Positions 1-7,600 of a stretch of DNA of 10,814 bases are shown here, one piece after another. This DNA is from Verrucomicrobiales bacterium (GTDB taxonomy: Bacteria > Verrucomicrobiota > Verrucomicrobiia > Limisphaerales > UBA9464), in assembly GCA_003445095.1 (NCBI GenBank), contig DLVS01000305.1, positions 1 to 10,814 of the forward strand, written 5' to 3'. Made by a program: the position numbers and the translations under genes. The notes under the pieces were generated by a model. That model made no database searches, was not told the DNA's origin, and was given only the letters and a program-made list of their open reading frames with translations. Every line of letters starts with the position of its first letter. Positions within the stretch are counted from its first letter, which is position 1.

Positions 1-1
1 G

Positions 2-961
2 GGCACCACGGGCCAACAGAAGACCGTTGCCGGCACGCTCGCCACAATTGCTCATGCCGCCGAAGAAGCCGGCATTGCGGCCCCGGCGGTCACCATTATC
101 GGAGGCGTCGTTTCCTTAAGGTCGCAGTTGGATTGGTTCGGTCATCGGGCTCTCTTCGGTCAGCGCATCGTCGTGACCCGAACGCGCACGCAAGCGAGCC
201 AGCTCAGCCGACAGCTCCAAGAACTCGGGGCCGACGTGATGGAAATTCCCACCATCAAGATTGTCCCCCCGGAGAACGCCGAACCCTTGGCCGAAAGTAT
301 GGCGAGTCTCGGCGAATACGATTGGCTGATTTTCACGAGTCCTAACGGGGTTACCGCCTTCTTCGAGTACTTCTTCCGAGCCTTTGACGACGTTCGCTCC
401 TTAGGCATCGCGCGACTCGCGGCGGTCGGGCCCGCCACTGCCGCAAAACTGACCGAGCTCCATTTGCGCGTGGATGCGATGCCTGAGGAATATGTAGCTC
501 GCAAAGTTGCGGCCGCGATCAGCGAGAAAGAAACGATCGAGAACCTGCGAATCCTGTGTTTGCGAGCTGAGGTCGCCAATCCGGAGTTAGTGACCGAACT
601 CGAAGACCGGGGTGCGATCGTCGACGACGTGGCCTGCTATCGCACCATCGCGGAAACCGAAGATGCCACCGGCGCCGCCACCAGATTCACCGAGTCGGGC
701 GCGGACTGGATCACCTTTACCAGCGCCTCCACGGTCGAACACTTCCACGCTCGCTTCGACCTTCCGGCAATTCGCCGCCGATTTCCTCAGATCCGTGTGG
801 CCTCAATCGGTCCAGAAACCTCGAAGGCCCTAGCAACCCTGGGCCTGTCACCGAATGTCGAAGCCAAACCACACAACCTGGCGGGCCTGGTTAAAGCCAT
901 CGAAACCACTGTCCGCCGGGAACGAAAATCAGGAGCCGGATCCGATCACCCAAAGGCCTAG
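2..961 (+). CDS. cobA-hemD: CobA-HemD fusion: uroporphyrinogen-III C-methyltransferase (3' end only) / uroporphyrinogen-III synthase
   Basis: The frame is open to the left edge, so the gene is 5'-truncated by the window. The first ~42 codons read as the end of a SUMT/CobA methyltransferase (GTTGQQKTVAGTLATI near the start, then a VTIIGGVVSLR strand and LDWF), the usual C-terminal signature of that family. Without a stop it runs on into a complete HemD domain: VVTRTR at its start, YDWLIFTSPNGV, AAVGPATAAKL, DWITFTSAST and ASIGPETSKAL are the expected alternating strands and glycine/serine loops of its two lobes. HemD cyclises hydroxymethylbilane to uroporphyrinogen III; CobA methylates that product with SAM to precorrin-2, toward siroheme or cobalamin. 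Fusing the two places consecutive steps on one cytoplasmic chain and is known in several phyla. A TTG at 128 is only an internal codon; I see no reason for a separate hemD start. The last 33 bases overlap the convergent transporter gene. Confidence 0.93.
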   Translation, partial: GTTGQQKTVAGTLATIAHAAEEAGIAAPAVTIIGGVVSLRSQLDWFGHRALFGQRIVVTRTRTQASQLSRQLQELGADVMEIPTIKIVPPENAEPLAESMASLGEYDWLIFTSPNGVTAFFEYFFRAFDDVRSLGIARLAAVGPATAAKLTELHLRVDAMPEEYVARKVAAAISEKETIENLRILCLRAEVANPELVTELEDRGAIVDDVACYRTIAETEDATGAATRFTESGADWITFTSASTVEHFHARFDLPAIRRRFPQIRVASIGPETSKALATLGLSPNVEAKPHNLAGLVKAIETTVRRERKSGAGSDHPKA

Positions 962-1879
962 CTTGAGCCAGATTGGGATGGTCAGAAATCCCAGCAAGCT
1001 CGTGCCCACTACGATCCGGACTGCGGTGAGCGGATGCCCTCCGAAATGCCGCGCTAGCACAATGGGAAATACGGCCGCCGGCATCGCCGCCTGAACCATC
1101 AACACCTGTTTGAGCTCACGGCTGACCGGTAGAATCCAAGCCAGCCCGAGGATCAACGCCGGAAGGATCCCGAGTCGGACGAGCGACGCCCAGGCCACTG
1201 TGGGCCAGTCAAAATCCTGACGGAGTTCAGCCGCAGAATCGGCAATCGTTGCCCCAATGAGAATGATCCCCAAGGGAAACGCACAGGCTCCCAACATCTC
1301 CGCCGTCGTCAGTAGGAACTTTGGCATCCAATGCTCGGCGTTCGCGACATTGAGTCCGACAGCAATGACAATCGCCACGATCGGCGGGTTTAGGAGTCGG
1401 TGCCATTCGTGCCAACTCCCGTGCCCCAAGGCGACGAGGCAGACCGTCCACATCGCGGTATCCACCCCAAGATTGTGGACGAACAAAACTCCTGCGGAGT
1501 CTCCCGGAAACAGCGTCAGCACCAGTGGCAGCGGAACATATCCGTAGTTCTGGATTCCAGTCTGCGCGGCGAAGGTCCGTTGGCTGCGCTCGTCGGTTAA
1601 GCCTGATCGTCGACGCAACAGCCACGCGACGCCAACTCCAGCGGCGACGCCTAAATATCCGAGCAAGGGAGCAAGAAACAGATTTTCAGGTCGCCTCAGC
1701 GCGGCATTGCCGAGCACCACATGAAAAATCAAGGCTGGGGTCAGAACGTTGACCACCACCCGCATGAGGCTGGCATCCGCTTCTGCGGTTAACCAGCGAA
1801 CCTGCCGCAGAATGACCCCCGTTCCCGCCAGACAGAACACCGGCAGAACGGCAGATATGACCGTGAGGATCGGCTGCAC
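929..1879 (-). CDS. AEC (auxin efflux carrier) family transporter
   Basis: A 316-residue, very hydrophobic protein with about ten predicted membrane segments (roughly residues 4-24, 41-58, 68-88, 103-123, 129-151, 163-180, 187-210, 226-249, 259-277, 287-311). Its opening (VISAVLPVFCLAGTGVILR) is the standard first helix of the AEC family. The discontinuous, proline/glycine-rich segments NYGYVPLPL (about 111-119) and AAMPAAVFPIVLA (about 264-276) occupy equivalent places in the two five-helix repeats, as in the bile-acid/arsenite transporter fold. AEC proteins are inner-membrane secondary transporters, known to carry malate or other organic acids in some bacteria; the substrate here cannot be inferred. 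The start is GTG at 1879 and length matches the family, but no purine-rich ribosome site is visible (CCTCCT occurs instead). It follows the 220-residue protein gene on the same strand after 104 bases, and overlaps the fusion gene by 33 bases at its 3' end. Confidence 0.9.
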   Translation of the reverse strand: MQPILTVISAVLPVFCLAGTGVILRQVRWLTAEADASLMRVVVNVLTPALIFHVVLGNAALRRPENLFLAPLLGYLGVAAGVGVAWLLRRRSGLTDERSQRTFAAQTGIQNYGYVPLPLVLTLFPGDSAGVLFVHNLGVDTAMWTVCLVALGHGSWHEWHRLLNPPIVAIVIAVGLNVANAEHWMPKFLLTTAEMLGACAFPLGIILIGATIADSAAELRQDFDWPTVAWASLVRLGILPALILGLAWILPVSRELKQVLMVQAAMPAAVFPIVLARHFGGHPLTAVRIVVGTSLLGFLTIPIWLKLGLWVIGSGS

Positions 1880-1983
1880 GGCCAGGAGGTTAGCGGACGG
1901 CGCGGTGCAGTCCGAGCCTGGACAAGCCGGCGACGCTCAGCCCGCGAGAAACAACGTGGGGATTCGCCTGCCTAGAGCATGGA

Positions 1984-2646
1984 TCAATCTTCCACCAAAA
2001 AGCGGACAAGCTCCTCAAATTCCGCGTGCTGTACCTGGCGAAGCCAGACCACCGAAGGATCCAGGGCCGGCCGGCGCTCCGTCTCTTCGCAGAGATCGAC
2101 AAAGGCGAGCGGCTCAAAGGCGCCCGGCAAGGTCAGTTGTTTAGCCAAGGCCTGTTGTTCCGCATTCAGCACGAGCTGAGGCAAACGCCGTCCCAAGGCG
2201 ACGTAAATCGGATGCGCCTCGGCCCGCCGGAGCCAGTACTTGGCATTCCAATAGTCGGGCTCCCGACGATGCAGAATCCCGTGGATCAACGCTCCTTCGA
2301 CGTCGTTCAAGTCCTGAACGATGTCGTGCGCGGCATCGTGGTGATCGTGGTACAGAAGGGCGGATGCGCGCAGCCGGGTTGCCGCGTCCGGATCCAACTC
2401 CTGCTCTGTCGCCCAAACATCCAGCCGCGCTTCAAGCTCACGCCGCGGCAATACCCCACGTCGCGGGCCCGGGCCCAGTTCGGGCACTTCGCGGGTGGAC
2501 GTGATCTTCCAGAAAGAACGGTAGCAAGGCTCCTGCACGGGCGGACTCATGGCGTGGCCGGGACCATCCGTGACGATCATACGGCCGTCAACGGACTGAC
2601 TCGAATGGCCGTCCGAGAAATGACTCTCGTTGCGCTCGCCCTTCAC
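1984..2646 (-). CDS. Conserved protein of unknown function with HGILHRREPDYWNAKYW motif
   Basis: A 220-residue soluble protein without a signal peptide or membrane segment. The strongest block is residues 121-142 (IHGILHRREPDYWNAKYW, then LRRA) with H122, H126, R127, R128, E129, D131, Y132, N134, K136, Y137 and W138; a His/Asp cluster HDHHDAAH sits at 100-107. From memory, a similar 'His-x-x-x-His-Arg-x-Glu-(Gly/Pro)-Asp-x-x-Asn-Ala-x-Tyr-Trp' block occurs in a widespread family of small uncharacterised bacterial proteins; I know no assigned reaction. The polar cluster suggests a binding or catalytic site, which is inference. The start is uncertain: GTG at 2646 has AGGA 7 bases upstream, but residues 1-32 look low in conserved character and ATG at 2580 or 2550 are alternatives; the PELGPGPRRG segment (55-64) is probably the start of the fold. 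It may be co-transcribed with the AEC transporter. Confidence 0.8.
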   Translation of the reverse strand: MKGERNESHFSDGHSSQSVDGRMIVTDGPGHAMSPPVQEPCYRSFWKITSTREVPELGPGPRRGVLPRRELEARLDVWATEQELDPDAATRLRASALLYHDHHDAAHDIVQDLNDVEGALIHGILHRREPDYWNAKYWLRRAEAHPIYVALGRRLPQLVLNAEQQALAKQLTLPGAFEPLAFVDLCEETERRPALDPSVVWLRQVQHAEFEELVRFLVED

Positions 2647-2730
2647 TCAGGGATCCTGGCCATCGCAGGAAGGAAGCGCGCGTTCCGGCTTGATCCGCCC
2701 TTGATCCTGCTTCCGACTTGCCTTCGCCAT
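2647..2730 (-). CDS. Possible 27-residue small ORF ending at the GTG start of the next gene
   Basis: An ATG at 2730 is preceded by GAGG with a 9-base spacer and opens a 27-codon lysine/arginine-rich frame (begins MAKASRKQDQ) whose TGA abuts the GTG of the 220-residue protein gene (TGAGTG). The ribosome site and stop-start contact are what a translationally coupled leader would show. Against it: the peptide is short, unrecognised, and its ATG lies on the palindrome CATG, so a plus-strand ATG occurs at the same spot by symmetry. Low confidence. Confidence 0.2.
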   Translation of the reverse strand: MAKASRKQDQGRIKPERALPSCDGQDP

Positions 2731-2790
2731 GTTTCTCAACCTCGAGTTCCCTCGTTCGGCCTACCCAGGGCTTGTTATCGGCCAAGGTAG

Positions 2791-2813
2791 TTTCTCGCCG
2801 AGGAGGCGGGAAA
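2791..2813 (+). promoter_or_regulatory. Hairpin overlapping an AGGAGG ribosome site upstream of the ATPase gene
   Basis: TTTCTCGCC (2791-2799) pairs with GGCGGGAAA (2805-2813), a nine-pair stem with one G-U wobble and the loop GAGGA. The perfect Shine-Dalgarno hexamer AGGAGG (2801-2806) lies in the loop and first stem positions, 9 bases before a GTG at 2816. There is no T-tract, so it does not look like an intrinsic terminator. A translation-control hairpin is an inference. Confidence 0.35.
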
Positions 2814-2815
2814 TC

Positions 2816-2944
2816 GTGTCGTTACGAAGAAGCCGGCCAGCACTGCGATTACGTTCTTGTCGATTGGAACAAATGCGTTTTGAAAGGCTCGATCCCGCGA
2901 GATTCGTCGCACCCACTTCCGGCGACTTGGAACACCACCCATGA
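2816..2944 (+). CDS. Possible 42-residue leader ORF overlapping the ATPase start (ATGA)
   Basis: GTG at 2816 follows AGGAGG (2801-2806) by 9 bases, the best ribosome site seen in the window. The frame is 42 codons plus a TGA at 2942-2944, which overlaps the ATG of the ATPase gene (2941-2943) in the ATGA arrangement typical of translational coupling. The ATPase's own upstream sequence has only a weak GGA. The same frame is open further back to ATG 2729 (71 residues) but that ATG has no ribosome site. The peptide is arginine-rich (begins VSLRRSRPALRL), resembles no family I know, and such composition is common in out-of-frame GC-rich DNA, so a chance frame is quite possible. If real, it would act as a coupling leader or a small partner of the ATPase. 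Confidence 0.3.
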   Translation: MSLRRSRPALRLRSCRLEQMRFERLDPARFVAPTSGDLEHHP

Positions 2945-4656
2945 TCACCCGTTTCTCAATCTCCAACTTCAAACGGCTCCAATCCGCCACGCTCGAACTC
3001 GGCAACGCCGTGGTTCTCATTGGACCCAATAACTCAGGGAAGACCTCCGCCCTGCAGGCTTTGACGCTCTGGGATGTCGGGTGGCGGCGGTGGACGGAGA
3101 AGCGCGACGACAGTTCCGCCAGCGAGCGCAAGGGCGTGACCATTAACCGTCGGGACCTGTATCCAATCCCCATCCCGAGTGCGCGGCTGCTCTGGAATGA
3201 TCTCCACACCCAAGACACCAAGTCAGAGGACGGCAAGCAGAGCACTGAAAAGGTTTATATCACGCTCACGGCGGAGGGCGTCCATGAAGACAAACCGTGG
3301 AATTGCTCGATGGAGTTTTATTATGCCAACGAGGAGTCGTTTTATTGTCGGCTAAAGAATACGGCGGACGGGAAAGTTCCAGAGGGGGCGCGCCGCCATT
3401 CCATCGTTTTTCTTCCGCCCATGTCGGGCCTCGCGGAACGCGAACATCGAAAGGAGAGCGGCGAGATTAGCGTGCTCATCGGCGAAGGCCGCACAGCCGA
3501 GGTCCTGCGTAACCTTTGCTGGCAGCTCTTCAACCGCGAAGACAAGAGCGCCTGGCGCGCCCTTACCGGGCACATCCGTAGCCTTTTCCAGATCACCCTG
3601 CTCGAACCAATTTACATCAAGGAGCGCGCCGAACTTTCCCTTGGCTATCGTGAGAAATCTGGCGTTGAACTGGACTTGTCATCTTCGGGTCGTGGGTGCC
3701 AACAGGTTCTTCTCTTGCTCAGCTATATGCTCGCCAACCCTGGTGCCATCCTCCTCCTCGATGAACCGGACGCACACTTGGAGATTCTCCGGCAGCGCGA
3801 CGTCTACAATCTGCTCACCGATATTGCCTCCCAGCAACGATCACAAATCATCGCGGCCAGCCATTCCGAAATTGTCCTTCAAGAGGCAGCCGAGCGCGAC
3901 GTCGTCATGGCGTTTGTGGGAAAGCCGCACCGCGTCGATACCCGCTCGCGCAGCCAGGTGAAAAAGGCCCTCGAAAGCATCCGGATGGCGGACTATTACC
4001 TCGCCGAGCAAAAGGGTTGGATGCTCTACCTCGAAGGTTCAACCGATCTAGCGATCCTTCGTAGTCTCTCCAATCGCACGCGACACTCGGCTGCTGCGAT
4101 TCTGAATGACTCCGTTCCGGTGATTTACCTTGGCTCTAATCAACCGCAGGAAGCTCGTTATCATTTTCAAGGTCTGCGTGAGGCCAAACCAGACCTCGTC
4201 GGCTTCGCCCTCTTTGACCGGCTTGAAAAGGAACTGCACACTGGCTCACAGCTCACAGAGCGAATGTGGACGCGACGTGAGATCGAAAACTATCTCGTCA
4301 CAACCGCTAGTCTCAACGCCTTCGTCCAAATGGGACTCCGCAGCGACGACTTGATTGAAGAGGCCGAACGCAAGACCCGCCTCGCAATTCTGACGACCTG
4401 CGTCGGCGAACTCGTCAACGCCCTCCGACTCATTAACAAACCCGATCCTTGGGGACCGGACATCAAGGTTACTGATGACTTCCTCGATCCCCTTTTCAAA
4501 CTGTTCTACGAGCGCTTGGGCACTCCCCAGAGAACGTTCAAGCGAGATTACCACGGACTCGCGGACGCTATCCCAGTTGAGGAGATCGCCCCGGAAGTAT
4601 TCCAAGTACTGGATGCCATCCTCGAGACCGCCAACCGCGCGACACCATCGGCCTGA
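2941..4656 (+). CDS. OLD-like AAA ATPase with C-terminal TOPRIM-like domain
   Basis: A 571-residue cytoplasmic protein. The N-terminus (MITRFSISNFKRLQSATLEL) and Walker A GPNNSGKT (28-35) are those of SMC/RecF/OLD-type ABC ATPases. The ABC signature region is LSSSGRGCQQ (about 246-255), Walker B LLLDEPDAHL (271-280; D274, E275) and the switch histidine is in ASHS (H308). After about residue 355 comes a TOPRIM-like part: LYLEGSTD (E365, D368), a strand ending FALFDRLEKE (D426), and WTRREIENYL (443-452), which matches the conserved 'R-x-E-I-E-N-Y' helix of OLD nucleases. The usual DxD is not intact: leucine is at +2 and glutamate at +3 (E429). OLD proteins are ATP-gated nucleases, many in phage defence (GajA of Gabija, retron-linked OLD, Old of P2). 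No helicase, reverse transcriptase or toxin gene is adjacent, so it appears stand-alone. Fused PARIS (AriA-AriB) is another possibility. ATG 2941 lacks a good ribosome site of its own. The gene ends 8 bases before the convergent WD40 gene. Confidence 0.88.
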   Translation: MITRFSISNFKRLQSATLELGNAVVLIGPNNSGKTSALQALTLWDVGWRRWTEKRDDSSASERKGVTINRRDLYPIPIPSARLLWNDLHTQDTKSEDGKQSTEKVYITLTAEGVHEDKPWNCSMEFYYANEESFYCRLKNTADGKVPEGARRHSIVFLPPMSGLAEREHRKESGEISVLIGEGRTAEVLRNLCWQLFNREDKSAWRALTGHIRSLFQITLLEPIYIKERAELSLGYREKSGVELDLSSSGRGCQQVLLLLSYMLANPGAILLLDEPDAHLEILRQRDVYNLLTDIASQQRSQIIAASHSEIVLQEAAERDVVMAFVGKPHRVDTRSRSQVKKALESIRMADYYLAEQKGWMLYLEGSTDLAILRSLSNRTRHSAAAILNDSVPVIYLGSNQPQEARYHFQGLREAKPDLVGFALFDRLEKELHTGSQLTERMWTRREIENYLVTTASLNAFVQMGLRSDDLIEEAERKTRLAILTTCVGELVNALRLINKPDPWGPDIKVTDDFLDPLFKLFYERLGTPQRTFKRDYHGLADAIPVEEIAPEVFQVLDAILETANRATPSA

Positions 4657-4664
4657 GCGCTTTC

Positions 4665-7600
4665 TCACGGATGGCCAGCGTTCGCCTGCGTCATCGGTCG
4701 CCGCACCCGCAGGACCACAGGCTCAGAAGTCTGCTGCCCGGCCTGGTATTCGACGGCGTAGAACGGGCGATCCAGATCAGCTACCCATTTAGCAGCGGCA
4801 AGGGAGATTTCGCGTTCGTTTTCATCGGCGAGGAACGTGATGCCGTTGAGCCCGAGATTCTCGACGATTACGCCGTGCGGAAGGTTGTCCACGGAGAAGG
4901 TCACCACCCCATCGAAGCCGTTGCGAATGAGACGCAACTTGGCGAGTGCAATGCCGCCTGGCGTCAGCGTCACCACGGGATTTCCATTGGTCGAAGTGGC
5001 TGTTCCCGCCGGAGAAACCGGCTCGAGTTTCACGAGCAGTTTTGGTGTTTCCTTCGACAGTTTCGGCCGGCCGAGGTTGTTCACCGCCAGGGCCACTTCC
5101 CGGCCCTCAATGACTGAACTCGCGACTACGGTCACTGCATCCCAGTCAGAGTCGGGCGGCGCGACCGCATTGGTGGCAGCGTTCAGAGGAGCAAAGGCAG
5201 TCTCGTGGCCGGCTTCGACGACCAATGAGCTGGGAAGCGTCCACCCGGGCGGCAGATGGTTGAAGGAAACTTGCACCGGACCTTCAAAGCCGTCTCGGCG
5301 ATTGACCGAAACATTGAAACCCTGTCCGCTGCCGGGCGCCACCGTCGGGCTGGCACCGTTGAGAGTAACGGAGAAGTCAGGGTGCGCCTCACGGATCACG
5401 AGTCGATACGCAAAGGCGTGTCCGCCAAAGTCTCGAGCATCGGTTACTCGTACGAGGAAATCGCCGTCGGCCGGAGCGGTGAAGTAGATCCGTGAATCGG
5501 CGCCAATGTCCCGTGACGCGGCATCTTCATTTGCGAAGGGGAGCGTGAACACGGGCAACCCGTTGGGTACCGGTTGTTCGCCCGGTGCGAGCGGCGTTAC
5601 GAGATACACAGGCTCGCCGAGATAGTGGGCGACGGGAGTGGTGTCGAAGAAGCCGCGACGCTTGCCGTTCGAAGAATACATGAGCGTGTCAGAATCAGGC
5701 CCTTGCGGCGCGCGGAACAGCTTCATCACTTCGCCGCCACACCACAGGAGGTCATTGAGCTCCATCTCCTCCCAGTTCTCGAACCGGATTCCCGTTTCAT
5801 CCGAGGTTTCGGGGCGAAACGTGATCGCCGAATTGCGCACGGCTTTGAGGCGAACGCGCTCGACCAGTTTTCCTTCTGGCCAGAATACTTCGAGCCGAGT
5901 GTCGGCCGGCGAACCTCTCATGGCCGCGGCAGTTTCCACGACGTAGGTCACTCCTTGCTTAGCGGGAAATCGGAAGAAGTCCGAGTCGCCACCGGAACTC
6001 GCCCAGCCTGGCTGCGTGCTGGCTTGGTTTCCAACGCCGCCCGTCTTGGCCAACTCCAGTCGGCCGTTCATCGAAACCGGAACGGGAACTCGATTCGCTG
6101 ATGCAGCAGTATCATTCGGTTCGACTTCGATTGGGGCCGGGAAATCCGTCGCGACGACCTTCCATTCCCGCCGCGTGCGCCAGGATTTCACCGGTTCGGG
6201 AAGGTTGGTCTCGCCTGGCTCACCCGCGATCAGTCTCACGGTCCTGCCGCTGCCCAGATTTGCACCCAAAACTTCCACCTCGCTCTCTTGGTTGGCGGGA
6301 ACGCTCAGCGGAAACACACCCGTCACCAGCGGAAGCTCGCCCGCGGAGAGCCGGAAGAAATGGTCGGGCGAACCCGCAAACGTTGCCTCGGCGATACGAA
6401 GTCGGTAGGTACCATCAGCAGGCACAGTGAAACTCAATAACGGGTCCAGTTGGCCGCCCGAGCCAGCGTTCGCCGCAATCGTCCGGCCGTTCGCGTCGAG
6501 CAACGTCAACGCAAAGTCTCCCTTTGCCCCGAGTCGTTGCGCCGCGAGATCGAACACCAGCCTTTGACCGGCCTTCGCTGCGAATGCGAACTCCGCCGCC
6601 ACACCAGGGCGGTCGAAATGGCACCAAAGGGAAACTGGCTTCTCCAGCGACACGGACGCGGAATCCGTCGCGCCAGGCACGGTTGTGGACAGAGCCTTCT
6701 GAGTTAAATCGTCCACCCAAACTTTCACTCGGGCCGACTCAACGGTGGCGTTGCCGACGCTCACTTCCCACGGCCCCGTCGGTTCATCGGCGGGTGGTGC
6801 GAGCGTGATGACCGGTTCCCCATCTCGGAGCTCCGGCGACATGGCGGCCCACAGGCGGCCTCCTCGGTAAACGCTCACGACCGTGATGGCGCCCAAGTTC
6901 TGGCCCACCAACTTCAACTGCTCCGCCGTTCCCCGTTCGATTCCGCGCGGATCGGTGCGCACGAGTTCAGGCTTCGGAGGCTGGGCTGGTTTGCCGTCCG
7001 CGGGATTGTAGAGCCCCAACGAGCCGTCGGCCCGGGCCACGGCTAAGATTTCACTGCCAGCGAAGGCGAGTGCCGTCGGCCAATCCGGTTGCGGTTCCAG
7101 CGTCAACCGTGGCTTCAGTTCGGCGTCGAACAACTTGACGGTTCGATCATCGGCGGACGAGGCAACTGTCTTGCCGTCACGACTGAAGGCGATCCTCAGA
7201 ATTGCTCCTTCATGAGCGAACACTGTCGCGATGAGTTCGTTGGAACCTTCCTTGGGTCCGAGGCGGTACGCGCGAATCCGGTTGTCGTTACCCCCAGTGA
7301 GCAGCATTCGACCGTCGGGCGAGAAGGCGATGGCGTTCAATTCCTTCAAGGCCTGGCCGAACGTCTCCAGCCGCGTACCGGTTAACGAATCGTAAACCTT
7401 CGCCGTGCGGTCATACCCAACGCTGGCGAGAATACGCCCATCGGGACGGAACCCCAGACCCATAATTGCGCCTTGGTTCGCGGCGATGGTCGTTCGTTCC
7501 GTACCGTCGGTGAGGGTCCAGAGCTTAATTGCGTAATCGTAACCTCCGGTTGCCAGAGTCTGGCCATCCGCGGTAATCGCCAGCGCGTACACGGCGTCCT

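Noticed and set aside
949..959. The 11-base string CCCAAAGGCCT also found at the right end of the window (10804-10814)
   Set aside because: It is short, GC-rich and part coding; two copies in 10.8 kb without shared flanks are best taken as chance.
1880..1983. A regulatory structure in the 104 bases between the 220-residue protein and AEC genes
   Set aside because: Only a five-pair CGGAC/GTCCG inverted repeat with a long loop could be found; nothing distinct from background.
2588..2785. A 65-codon minus-strand frame starting at TTG 2785
   Set aside because: It overlaps the start of the 220-residue protein gene in another frame, begins with TTG and has low-complexity composition; the 27-codon frame in the same stretch has a better ribosome site.
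2026..2790. A 254-codon plus-strand frame opposite the 220-residue protein gene
   Set aside because: The minus-strand frame has the conserved HRREPDYWNAKYW block; the plus-strand product has no recognisable feature and no ribosome site.
2941..4656. Assignment of the ATPase to Gabija (GajA) or to a fused PARIS protein
   Set aside because: No UvrD-like GajB is adjacent, and the C-terminal motifs do not let me tell DUF4435 from an OLD TOPRIM without a profile search, so only a general OLD-like call is made.
4640..4690. An intrinsic terminator between the ATPase and WD40 genes
   Set aside because: No stable hairpin followed by a T-tract is visible on either strand in the 8-base gap or the adjoining codons.
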